Below, in pieces: positions 8,955 through 18,124 of a stretch of 35,674 nucleotides of DNA. The notes under the pieces are model-generated. The model saw nothing but the letters and a program-made list of their open reading frames with translations, did not search any database and had not been told where the DNA came from. This DNA comes from Candidatus Babelota bacterium (GTDB lineage Bacteria > Babelota > Babeliae > Babelales > UASB340). Numbering within the stretch: the stretch's first letter is position 1; each line of letters begins with the position of its first letter. The position numbers and the translations under genes were made by a program. The stretch is taken from positions 1 through 35,674 of the forward strand of contig WJIY01000042.1 of the NCBI GenBank assembly GCA_014730005.1, in the 5' to 3' direction.

Positions 8955-9444
8955 CAGTGTTAATTTTTTATTGAATATTTTTTTTGAAATAACAATCTTT
9001 TTTTTGCTGGTTATGTTTGTAACAAATTTATTCAAAAAATACGCATTAACACCTTTATATCAAGAAATAAGAAATAAAAAAGAGTATGAAAAATATGTAA
9101 AAAATAAAAAAAATCTTTTACATAAAAGTGAGATAAGACTAAAAGATGAATTAATTGCTCAAAAAGAAGATTTCTTTTATTTAGAAAAAAAGGTTAATTT
9201 ATGGAATGCAGCCTATTTGCAAAAAAAAAAAGAAAAATATGAAACAAATGAAAAACTTCTGAATAAAATAATTAAAAAACGAAAAAAGCAGAAAGAAAAT
9301 TTAGCTTTATTAAAAATGCAGGAAATAGTTATTCCAAAAGCAGAGAAAGAAGCTTATAAAGAAATTGAGCATATTTATGCAGGGGATAAAGGAAAAAAAC
9401 TTTTAAAAGAATTGATATTAACAATTAAACCAAAAATTGGTTAA
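8944..9444 (+). CDS. second ATP synthase b/b'-like stator subunit
   Basis: N-terminal TM segment and long Lys/Glu-rich helix; start overlaps end of preceding b-like gene; lies before delta. Confidence 0.65.
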   Translation: MLIDSVNFLLNIFFEITIFFLLVMFVTNLFKKYALTPLYQEIRNKKEYEKYVKNKKNLLHKSEIRLKDELIAQKEDFFYLEKKVNLWNAAYLQKKKEKYETNEKLLNKIIKKRKKQKENLALLKMQEIVIPKAEKEAYKEIEHIYAGDKGKKLLKELILTIKPKIG

Positions 9445-9464
9445 TTTAAAATAGGTATTGCAAA

Positions 9465-10022
9465 ATGCAAGTTACAAAAAATATTATTGCCAAAAAATAT
9501 GCAGTTGCTTTTTTAAATTTATTTTTTGATCAGATAACAGAAGTATATATCAATAGGTTGTTTAGGTTGAAAGATTTTTTAAAAAAAAATAAATTATTTT
9601 ATATATATTTGCGCATACCAACAATTTCTTATTTAGTAAAACAAAAAGCATTAAACAGATTAGCACAATATTTTGAATTTAATAAACCGCTAAAAAGATT
9701 AATGTTTTTATTACTTGATCAAGGAAGAATTGATATTCTTGATAAAGTAATTGAAAAAATAATAATTGTATATAGGCAAAAAAAAAATATTGAAATGTTT
9801 AAAATTTTTAGTTCACATGAAATTGCAGAACTCGAAAAAAAACATGTTATAAAATTTATAAAACATATAGCAAAAGGAGATATAATAACAAAGTTTATGA
9901 TTGATAAAAAACTGATTGCTGGTTTAAGAATTCAAAGTAATACATTTTTATGGGAAAGATCTATTGCAAAACAGCTTAGAGATGTTAAGCGATCCATTTT
10001 TAAACAGGTAGGTATATGGTAG
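9465..10022 (+). CDS. atpH: ATP synthase subunit delta (OSCP)
   Basis: IIAKKYAVAFLNLFFDQ N-terminus typical of delta; C-terminal IDKKLIAGLRIQSNTFLWERSIAKQLRDVK matches the delta C-terminal motif (GG.R...D...DGS...L..L); overlaps atpA start. Confidence 0.82.
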   Translation: MQVTKNIIAKKYAVAFLNLFFDQITEVYINRLFRLKDFLKKNKLFYIYLRIPTISYLVKQKALNRLAQYFEFNKPLKRLMFLLLDQGRIDILDKVIEKIIIVYRQKKNIEMFKIFSSHEIAELEKKHVIKFIKHIAKGDIITKFMIDKKLIAGLRIQSNTFLWERSIAKQLRDVKRSIFKQVGIW

Positions 10023-11521
10023 AAAAAGAAACAGATATTATTTCTTTGTTAGAAAGAGCTTTAAGTGCTCAACCACAAGAAAAATTGGAAGAAATTGGAA
10101 CAGTCATAAAAGTTGGTGATGATATTTGCAAAGTTTATGGCTTAACTAAAGCTGTTTATGGAGAATTAATAGAATTTGAACGTGGGTGCCAAGGGATTGT
10201 CTTAGATTTGGATGAGGATTATGTCTCTGTGGTTTTATTAGACACACAGGTACCAGTTGAAGAACAAGAGGTTGCGCGTAGAACAGGAACAGTTTTTAAA
10301 GTTCCTGCAGGTGAAGGATTATTGGGACGTATAATAAATGCTGTTGGTAAACCATTGGATGCTTTAGGTGAAATTAAATATGACGTGAGTTTACCTATCG
10401 AAAGATTAGCCCCGGGCATAGTGCAACGAACTCCTGTTAATCAGCCTTTACAGACAGGTATTATTGTTGTTGATTCATTATTTCCTATAGGTAAAGGGCA
10501 ACGAGAATTGATAATTGGAAATAGAAGTACCGGGAAAACTTCTATAGCTCTTGATACAATTATTAATCAAAAAAATAAAGATGTTATTTGTATTTATATA
10601 GCGATTGGACACAAACAATCTGGAACTGCAAAGTTTATTTATCAATTAGAGAAATATGATGCGTTAGATTACACTGTTGTTGTAAGTGCAGATGCAAAAG
10701 ATAGTGCTTTAAACCAATTTTTGGCTCCTTATTCAGGTTGTTCAATAGCCGAATATTTCATGAATAAGGGAAATGATGTTTTAATTATTTATGATGATTT
10801 GAGCAAACATGCTATTGCGTATCGAGAATTATCATTGCTTTTAAGAAGACCCCCAGGAAGAGAAGCATATCCCGGAGATATTTTTTATATACATTCTAGA
10901 TTGTTGGAAAGATCTTGTAAGTTATCAGATAGTTTAGGAGGCGGTTCTTTAACTGCATTACCGATTGCTCAAACTCAAGGCGATGATATTTCAGCTTATA
11001 TACCAACAAATTTAATTTCAATTACAGATGGACAAATTTTTTTAGATACGAATTTATTTAATCAAGGAATAAGACCTGCAGTTAATATTGGATTATCAGT
11101 ATCTCGAGTTGGTGGTGCTGCACAAACGAAGGCAATGAAAAAAATTGCTGGAGCTTTAAAATTAGAACTTGCGCAGTATAATGAATTACAAGCTTTTATT
11201 CAATTTGGTTCTGAATTAGATAAAGAAAGCCAAAAAACTATAAGCAGAGGAAAAAAAGCTGTTGAATTATTAAAACAGGATGAACGTAAAACATATGACT
11301 ATGTTGATGAAATTATTATGTTGTTTTTACTTAAGGCAAATCATTTGGATAATTTAAATTTGGATATCGTTAAAGAGTTTGCAGAACAATTTGCAAGTTA
11401 TGTTAAAGAAACCAATTCAAAATTGCATAATCGAATTGACGAAAGTGGCGATTTAACAAAAGATGATGAAATTGAACTTAATGAATTAGTAAGTGAATTT
11501 AAAATTATATTTAAAAAGTAA
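10016..11521 (+). CDS. atpA: ATP synthase subunit alpha
   Basis: Walker A GNRSTGKTSIALD, LLLRRPPGREAYPGDIFYIHSRLLER, GIRPAVNIGLSVSRVGGAAQTKAMKK. Confidence 0.97.
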   Translation: MVEKETDIISLLERALSAQPQEKLEEIGTVIKVGDDICKVYGLTKAVYGELIEFERGCQGIVLDLDEDYVSVVLLDTQVPVEEQEVARRTGTVFKVPAGEGLLGRIINAVGKPLDALGEIKYDVSLPIERLAPGIVQRTPVNQPLQTGIIVVDSLFPIGKGQRELIIGNRSTGKTSIALDTIINQKNKDVICIYIAIGHKQSGTAKFIYQLEKYDALDYTVVVSADAKDSALNQFLAPYSGCSIAEYFMNKGNDVLIIYDDLSKHAIAYRELSLLLRRPPGREAYPGDIFYIHSRLLERSCKLSDSLGGGSLTALPIAQTQGDDISAYIPTNLISITDGQIFLDTNLFNQGIRPAVNIGLSVSRVGGAAQTKAMKKIAGALKLELAQYNELQAFIQFGSELDKESQKTISRGKKAVELLKQDERKTYDYVDEIIMLFLLKANHLDNLNLDIVKEFAEQFASYVKETNSKLHNRIDESGDLTKDDEIELNELVSEFKIIFKK

Positions 11522-11559
11522 TTAAAAATCTAAATTTTCTTATTTATCAATAAATCTAA

Positions 11560-12054
11560 ATGTGTAGTACAAATTTAATTAAACTTAGTTTTTATTTTTT
11601 AATTAGTATTATTTTTTTTGGTTGTGGGAGAAAACAAAAAAATATTTTTGATTTTCCTGATCCAAATCAGCAAAAAAAAGAATCTTTTAATGTGAATAAG
11701 TTATTATTGCCTTGTACTAGAGGTATAAAACTTGAAAAAACAAAACAAGGTAATTTAATTTCGTGGCAAAATATAAAAAAATCTGAAGAATTTTATAAAA
11801 AAAATTCTTATCCAATGTTTCAAGATGAAAAAAGTTTTTTGGGTTATAACATTTATAAATTAGTTAATGCCTTTTTTGTTCCAAAAGAACCATTAAATTC
11901 AAGTTTTTTAAAAGAAACAAAGTTTTTAGATAAAGAAGTATTAAAAGATAATAAAACGCGTGAGACTTTAAATTGTTATCTAGTTCAAGCCGTGTTTAAA
12001 ATTAAAGGAAAAATTTTTAAAGGTCCATTTAGCCAAATCATTTGTGATTGCTAA
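11560..12054 (+). CDS. orphan lipoprotein with possible fibronectin type III-like fold
   Basis: Lipobox-like ISIIFFGC; pattern LISWQ ... FLGYNIYKL ... CYLVQAVFKIKGKIFKGPFSQ resembles FN3 strands. Confidence 0.55.
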   Translation: MCSTNLIKLSFYFLISIIFFGCGRKQKNIFDFPDPNQQKKESFNVNKLLLPCTRGIKLEKTKQGNLISWQNIKKSEEFYKKNSYPMFQDEKSFLGYNIYKLVNAFFVPKEPLNSSFLKETKFLDKEVLKDNKTRETLNCYLVQAVFKIKGKIFKGPFSQIICDC

Positions 12055-12061
12055 AAAACTT

Positions 12062-12139
12062 CCCTCCAACTTAGGACAAGCTGGAGGGTTGGGGGGGCGA
12101 ACAATACTTTTACGTATTGTTCATTTAGGGACTCTTTTT
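12062..12139 (+). terminator. tandem hairpins followed by T-rich tract
   Basis: CCCTCCA (12062-12068)/TGGAGGG (12082-12088); GAACAATAC (12099-12107)/GTATTGTTC (12114-12122); then ATTTAGGGACTCTTTTTTTG. Confidence 0.65.
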
Positions 12140-12286
12140 TTGTTTTTTTATTTTTTACAATATTGTTTTGCTAATTGCAACCAACAAATTTAATTTCAAG
12201 CAAAATACTAGCAATCTGCATTTCTGATGTCAAGCAAAAAACCCCAATCAATAATTTTTTTATAAATAATTTTTTTTTATAATTTT

Positions 12287-12319
12287 TTATAATGTTTAAA
12301 CTGATTTTAAACATTATAA
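12287..12319. terminator. 14-bp AT-rich hairpin immediately after bamA stop
   Basis: TTATAATGTTTAAA (12287-12300)/TTTAAACATTATAA (12306-12319), flanked by T-run on + strand. Confidence 0.5.
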
Positions 12320-12325
12320 TTTTTT

Positions 12326-14779
12326 TTACCATGCATAATTCATACTTAAATGGAATTCATGTGGTGATTCACCGGCTTTTTTATTTCGATCAAGTTTGTA
12401 TCCCCAATCAATTTTTGCAGGTGTTGGTTTTAAAAGATTTAAACCAAATCCAACAGAATGTCTTAAATTAAATTTATCACGCATAATATTATTAACATTA
12501 ACGTCTCCATATTTTGGTGTATCCCATCCAGCTCCCGCATCATAAAAGACATGTCCTTTCATGGAATAATCTGGAATCAATGGAAAAACAAGTTCAGCAT
12601 TAAATTGGATTGCATGCCTACCACCTAAAGGATCTCCTGTTTGCCATGCAGGTCCAATACTTCCCCAGACAAAACCACGTACAGTATTTTGTCCTCCCAT
12701 ATGAAAAAGTTCTTTGTATGGTATAATTTTTTTCTTTTTATTTTTTGGATCCGTATCTCCAAGCGAGTATATTGTACCTGCTTTACCATGTAAAACTAAT
12801 ACTAATGAATCCTCACCAATTAAGGCATTGTACCAGCTTGTATCAAATTCAATTTTCATAAAGCTGTATTCTTGATTTATAAAAGGTGGAGCAATTTTTG
12901 TATTTAATATAATTTTGTATCCTTTGCTAGGATAAATTTGATGATTTCGTGTATCTTTAATTAAATCTATACCTGTCCAAAAAAGAGTTCCACGTTGAAA
13001 TGTTCTATTAACTATAGGTGTAAGTTGTTCTTTATAATTTCCAGTTGCTATCGGATTATTATTTTCTATATCTTCCACACCAAACTCTAGTAAAAGTTGT
13101 AGACGTTTATCAATTTCTGGCAATTGAAATCCAAATCTAATATTACCGCCAGTTACAGTTTCTTTTGGTGTTTTATTAACATTTTTCCATTGATCATATT
13201 CGTCCCATCTTCTATAAAAATTAAGACCACCCGATACATCTGTATCAAATATGCTTGGATCAAAAAAATGGAATTCGACTTTTTTGAATTGATGTCGATT
13301 TGCTTGCACCATCAAACCGGTATCCCAACCCATTCCAAGAAGGTTTTTCTTTTCAACAGTTAATGTTCCTCTTAAAGATGGTTGAGCTGTATTTTTATCG
13401 CTACCATATGTTAGTCCAGCTTGCAGATTTCCGGTTTTTGTTTCTTTTATATTCATTTCTAAATCAACTTTATCTTCAGAGATTCTATGCATTTTCCAAT
13501 TGACTCCGCCCCTTTCAAAAAAACTTAGATATTCAACGTTGGATTTAGATTGTGATAATTTTTTGGATGTAATAAGATCACCTTCGGCTATATCTAATTG
13601 TCTTCTGATAACTTTATCATGTGTGTTTTTATTTCCAGTAATATTGATTCGATTTACATATAACTTTTTACCTTTTTCTACATAAAAAGTTATATCTACA
13701 ATATTGGTTATTTCATTTGGTTTTATTTGTGGATACACATCAGCATAAATATAACCTTTATTTCCATATAAATTTTTAATATTATTTATCGATTCCACAA
13801 GTTTAGTTTGAGAATATGGATTATTTTCTTCAAGTGTTACGTAGTGCAATAATTCTTGCTCGCTAAAAAACTCATCTCCAATAGCTTCGAGTTTTCCAAC
13901 GGTAAAAAGATCACCCTCTTTTATGTAAAAAGTTATAATTATATCGCGTTCGTTCTTAGAAAATTCTACTTTGGCATCTACAACAGTAGCCATAAGGTAC
14001 CCATGATCTTTATAAAAGTATTCTATTCTATGTTTATCTAATTCAAGGGCATCTTCTTGAAATTCTCCTGCTTCGTCAATAAAGTTTAGCAACCAGTCTT
14101 CACGTGTAAAAATAATTGTTCTTAATTTTCTGTCGGGTATATGTTCATTTCCTTTAAAATAAACTCTAGCGATTCTCGATGGTAACCCTTCTTTTATTAT
14201 TATAAGAGCCGTAGCTTTATCTGGAACTTGAGGATTTGGAATTATTTCAGTTTTGATTTCTACTTTATGATAATTTTCTTTTGCATACATTTTTTTAATG
14301 CCTATTGATATGCGGTGTAATACTTCATCATCTATTGTTGTAAGTTTATCCAGGTTTAATTCTTCCTTTATAGTTTTGGTTTTTATTGCTTTATTTCCTT
14401 GAATTTCAATTTTTTCTATTAACTTATTTTCTTCTACTTTTACATATAAGTTTATTGTATTTGAATCTAATTCTTCGGTTTTAATTTTAACTTGATTGAA
14501 ATATCCGAGTTGTAAAATATTTTTGATAGCTTGGCCTGTTAATGATTTATCGAATTTTTCATTTTCTTTATATGGAATTCTATTAAGTATAACTTCATTA
14601 TTTATATATTTATTTCCCATTATTATTATTTTATTTATAACAGGATTATCTGATTTTTTGACAGACTCATCTTGTAAATTTTCTTCAGATTTAAAATCTT
14701 CAGATAAGATTTCAATAGGTAATACAAAAATACTAAACAAAAATATGACGCTAATTTTTTTAAAAACTTTTTTAAACAT
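12326..14779 (-). CDS. bamA: BamA/Omp85 outer-membrane assembly factor (start re-assigned to 14779)
   Basis: Repeated POTRA-like domains (IQGNKAIKTKTIKEEL; ITGNKNTHDKVIRRQLDIAEGD), C-terminal barrel with GGQNTVRGFVWGSIGP; MFKKVFKKISVIFLFSIF signal peptide preceded by GGAG. Confidence 0.95.
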   Translation of the reverse strand: MFKKVFKKISVIFLFSIFVLPIEILSEDFKSEENLQDESVKKSDNPVINKIIIMGNKYINNEVILNRIPYKENEKFDKSLTGQAIKNILQLGYFNQVKIKTEELDSNTINLYVKVEENKLIEKIEIQGNKAIKTKTIKEELNLDKLTTIDDEVLHRISIGIKKMYAKENYHKVEIKTEIIPNPQVPDKATALIIIKEGLPSRIARVYFKGNEHIPDRKLRTIIFTREDWLLNFIDEAGEFQEDALELDKHRIEYFYKDHGYLMATVVDAKVEFSKNERDIIITFYIKEGDLFTVGKLEAIGDEFFSEQELLHYVTLEENNPYSQTKLVESINNIKNLYGNKGYIYADVYPQIKPNEITNIVDITFYVEKGKKLYVNRINITGNKNTHDKVIRRQLDIAEGDLITSKKLSQSKSNVEYLSFFERGGVNWKMHRISEDKVDLEMNIKETKTGNLQAGLTYGSDKNTAQPSLRGTLTVEKKNLLGMGWDTGLMVQANRHQFKKVEFHFFDPSIFDTDVSGGLNFYRRWDEYDQWKNVNKTPKETVTGGNIRFGFQLPEIDKRLQLLLEFGVEDIENNNPIATGNYKEQLTPIVNRTFQRGTLFWTGIDLIKDTRNHQIYPSKGYKIILNTKIAPPFINQEYSFMKIEFDTSWYNALIGEDSLVLVLHGKAGTIYSLGDTDPKNKKKKIIPYKELFHMGGQNTVRGFVWGSIGPAWQTGDPLGGRHAIQFNAELVFPLIPDYSMKGHVFYDAGAGWDTPKYGDVNVNNIMRDKFNLRHSVGFGLNLLKPTPAKIDWGYKLDRNKKAGESPHEFHLSMNYAW

Positions 14780-14848
14780 TATTTTCTCCAAACTACTCGA
14801 ACATGTTTTCATGTAGGCATTAGGAAAATAGAATACAATTTTGAGCAA

Positions 14849-14865
14849 AAAAAGCTATGCTTTTT
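14849..14865 (-). terminator. intrinsic terminator of the lipase-like gene
   Basis: Read on minus strand: AAAAAGC-ATA-GCTTTTTTT, just downstream of the 14908 stop. Confidence 0.6.
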
Positions 14866-14907
14866 CGCAGTTTAGCTTGATATTAAAAAGATTAAAAGTA
14901 CAAATTG

Positions 14908-16413
14908 TTATAAACAACTACTATGTTTTTTTATTATGTTAAATTCAGTGGATGAAGAAACATCTTCGGGTTTCCATACAAAAAATTTTGTTTTGATTTC
15001 ATTTAATGTAGATATTGGTATTGAAATTTTGTCTTCAACTAATAATTTATTATGTTGAAAAACATATAATTTCATTTTTTTATCTGAAAAATTTATATTT
15101 ATATCAATGTCATCGAAATTATTTTTTAATTTTTTTATCATGTTTAAAAATATTGGTGTTAATACAACAATAGGCAGTGGATTTAAATAATCTTCATTTT
15201 CCCATGATGCAAACCAGAGTTCTTTATGTGTTGGATCTAGGTTTTTACGTTTAAAAGAGAAAAAACTTGACCAAAAGCTAGCGGTAGGTTGATTTGTTGT
15301 AAAAGTTTTGTTCAAATTTTTGTGAATATTGGGACGGAACATTATTTTTGCTTGAATAATTTTAGGAAAGCCTGTTTTATTTTTTTTATCTAATAAAATA
15401 TCAAGTAAATTAAAGCGATTAAAACTATATCTTTTTTTTGTAGAAATCCAGTCTATTTTTTGCACAAAATCTTCATCTGAATAAAAATTGAAGACATTTT
15501 TGAAAGTGTTATCAAAAATAAAAGGTTCAGTTTCTTGTTGAATGGGCGTTCCTAATAATACAAGTTCATCGATTACTAATTCGTTGTTGTTTGGTATATA
15601 ATCAAAATTTTTTTGACTGGAGTTTTTATAAGTATGTTCTAACGGTTTATTAGGTAATTGTTTTATTATTTGATAAATATTAATTAAAGAGTCGTATTCA
15701 TCGTTGTTTTTTGCAATTATTTTGAGTGTTTCTGGATTATTTAAATTTTTAATGACGTTTTTAATTCCTGCCAAGTTTAATGCTAAGTTGCCTCCATGAC
15801 TGTGACATATGATTCTTATTTTTGGATTAATTCCTTTTTGTTTATATTTTTCAATTTCTTTGCTTAATTGATTATAGAACCTTATTGCTTCTTTACGGCG
15901 ACGTTGTTGACTGATTAATCCACTCCAACCAAATGTATAAAAATTATTATTTTCGGAGGATATATTTATAGAATTTAAAAAAAAATCATAAGATTTTGCA
16001 ATTGGATATACAACATATTTTTTATTTCCGATTGAATTAAGATCAAATGTTGGAGCAAACTTTATTAAACCTTTTTGGAGCATTGGTTGACTTTTATAAA
16101 AGTAATCATCGTTTCGTACTTTGTTTACTAATTTTTTATAGTTGGTTCCTGAAATGTTATCTTGAATAACTTCCACGACGTTTAATAAACCTAAAAGACA
16201 TCCAAAGGTTCCATGTGTAAAAATGGTTATCCATTCTTCAGATTGTTCCGGTTTAGAAATTTTTCCTTTTTTAAAGATAATTTCCGACTTATATAAGAAA
16301 ATGTAAATAGAAAATAAAGTAGTCATACATATTAAAACTATCGATATTATATATATTAGTGGACGCCTTTTTTTTGATTGATTTTCTTTATCTTCATTTT
16401 TTTCATTTTTCAT
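14908..16413 (-). CDS. membrane-anchored alpha/beta-hydrolase, lipase-like
   Basis: Single N-terminal TM segment (LIYIISIVLICMTTLFSIYIFLY); TIFTHGTFG oxyanion-like segment; nucleophile elbow ICHSHGGNLALNLAG; ELVLLGTPIQ. Confidence 0.65.
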   Translation of the reverse strand: MKNEKNEDKENQSKKRRPLIYIISIVLICMTTLFSIYIFLYKSEIIFKKGKISKPEQSEEWITIFTHGTFGCLLGLLNVVEVIQDNISGTNYKKLVNKVRNDDYFYKSQPMLQKGLIKFAPTFDLNSIGNKKYVVYPIAKSYDFFLNSINISSENNNFYTFGWSGLISQQRRRKEAIRFYNQLSKEIEKYKQKGINPKIRIICHSHGGNLALNLAGIKNVIKNLNNPETLKIIAKNNDEYDSLINIYQIIKQLPNKPLEHTYKNSSQKNFDYIPNNNELVIDELVLLGTPIQQETEPFIFDNTFKNVFNFYSDEDFVQKIDWISTKKRYSFNRFNLLDILLDKKNKTGFPKIIQAKIMFRPNIHKNLNKTFTTNQPTASFWSSFFSFKRKNLDPTHKELWFASWENEDYLNPLPIVVLTPIFLNMIKKLKNNFDDIDININFSDKKMKLYVFQHNKLLVEDKISIPISTLNEIKTKFFVWKPEDVSSSTEFNIIKKHSSCL

Positions 16414-16566
16414 ATAAATTCTTTCGCCGGATTTATAATTATTAGATGATTAATTTAATCATACTATATCTTTAAAAAGATAAGTTTAATAAAGTAAAAA
16501 GCAAGTAATTTAAACATGCAATTTGTTAATAGGTTTACAAAGTTTTACTAATCAGGAGAAGAAATT

Positions 16567-17592
16567 ATGAAAAATTTTTATATTACATGGTTTTTTATAC
16601 TTGTTTGTATAAGTTTTTTTAAAATTAATTCACAAAAATTTATAGCGAAAATTGAGCCGTTAGATTCTAATAATAGTAAATCGAATAATATTTTTAATGA
16701 GGTTGTACAGGAATCAAAGGAAAATGGATTGCAAGATATGAATAAAAAAAGAATAAGTCCCCAATGGAAAGAAAAAATAGCTGAGCAGATTGATCAAGAT
16801 GTTCAATTAATCAAGCAAATTATTCTTGAGGGTGAGCCAGACAAGGATGAGGTGAGAGATTTTATAAGTTTATTTAAGGAACAAAGATATTGGTTGGATA
16901 AAATGATTACAGGAACCAAATATTTTTTTGATCCTAAATATAACGCTCTTATGCAAAAGAAGGCAGCGTTACAAAGAGTTGCAAAGGCACAAGAAAAAGC
17001 GGATAAATTTTTAAAAGAACTAGTAGATTCTGATGGATTAGAAGAAAATGTTTATAAAAAGTTACGTTTAGTTATTTTGTATGATATTAATTCATTAATT
17101 CAGAATGCTATTGAGACTGGAACAGCTAATAAATTTTCTACTGGAATTTCTGAGCGAAAAATAAAAGAAACGGCAAAAGATGTTTTTCAGGATTATAAGG
17201 ATAAACGGGCTAAAAGCTTAATTATTGAAAATCAAGTAAAATTAGAAATCGATAAAATTGAAAATGAATTAGTCCGAATTAAGCATGAATTAGAAAAACA
17301 AAAATTAGAAACAGAATTAACTGAGAAAAAAATGATAGAAAAGATTGAGAATAAAAATAGAATAATTTTGGAATTAGAAATGCTTTTAGATAAAACAATG
17401 CAAAATATGGAAAAACTCAAAAAAGAAGAAGCATTAAGAACAAAAATGCAACAAGATGAAAAATATAGAAAGATTATAGAAGATAAAAATAAGGAAAACT
17501 TAGATTTACAATTAAAACTTAAAACTTTGCAAAGAAAAGTTTCTGATTTAAAAAATGAATTACAAAAATATAAAACGACAAATGAGGAATAA
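16567..17592 (+). CDS. orphan exported coiled-coil protein
   Basis: Signal-peptide-like N-terminus; AGGAGAAG RBS; long heptad-like C-terminal half (KIENELVRIKHELEKQKLETELTEKKMIEKIENKNRIILELEMLL). Confidence 0.7.
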   Translation: MKNFYITWFFILVCISFFKINSQKFIAKIEPLDSNNSKSNNIFNEVVQESKENGLQDMNKKRISPQWKEKIAEQIDQDVQLIKQIILEGEPDKDEVRDFISLFKEQRYWLDKMITGTKYFFDPKYNALMQKKAALQRVAKAQEKADKFLKELVDSDGLEENVYKKLRLVILYDINSLIQNAIETGTANKFSTGISERKIKETAKDVFQDYKDKRAKSLIIENQVKLEIDKIENELVRIKHELEKQKLETELTEKKMIEKIENKNRIILELEMLLDKTMQNMEKLKKEEALRTKMQQDEKYRKIIEDKNKENLDLQLKLKTLQRKVSDLKNELQKYKTTNEE

Positions 17593-17610
17593 AAAAATAA
17601 GAATAACTAT

Positions 17611-17875
17611 TTAACGCAAACCCGACAGTTGTTTTGTAATAAAATAAGTATAATATTTATAAATTCGCTTCCTTGAGTGATTTTGCAAATACGATATTTT
17701 TTTGATATATTTGCCGCCGTTTCTATTATTATTTGTAATAACGCTATATTTGGCCAAAGATCTATTGTGGATACTTCCGTCCTTGCTAAAGACTACGACG
17801 GAGTATGCAAGATAATATTTTAGTATGAGTAAAATCACTCAGGATGTGCGGTTGAAGAAAATTTTATCTCAGGAT
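17611..17875. repeat. intergenic element copy A (structured, unknown function)
   Basis: Shares boxes TTAAC.CAAAC.CG...GTTTTG, TTATAAA...TGA.TGATTTTGCAAA and ATTACTCAG/ATCACTCAG-like right box with copy B; internal 11-bp inverted repeat 17674-17684/17831-17841; central hairpin 17771-17806. Confidence 0.6.
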
Positions 17876-18046
17876 TAATAGAATAGTTATTTTTGAGATT
17901 ATCAGTTATCGAACTTGCATTATTTAACAAAAATACAATTTGAATAAAATACATTTTTTTTGAACGCCCTATTCACAATGCTTGTTTAGATTTGCGATTT
18001 ATGCTGATCAATGATATATTCATTTCTTAATTATTAGTTGATTATG

Positions 18047-18077
18047 AGCTTTTTTATTTATTAAATATAAAAAAGCT
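18047..18077 (+). terminator. 11-bp hairpin before CDS 18125
   Basis: AGCTTTTTTAT (18047-18057)/ATAAAAAAGCT (18067-18077). Confidence 0.4.
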
Positions 18078-18124
18078 TAGCGGGATAATTTTTTTAATAA
18101 AAACCTTGTTGGGGAGGATTTCTT

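Noticed and set aside
12193-12240. Direct repeat TCAAGCAAAA (two copies about 36 bp apart) between the atp cluster and bamA
   Set aside because: Only two short copies; too weak to call an operator or array.
17611-17838. 75-aa minus-strand ORF covering element A
   Set aside because: No RBS or recognisable domain seen, and its frame is not preserved in copy B; treated as non-coding element. A decayed transposase cannot be fully excluded.
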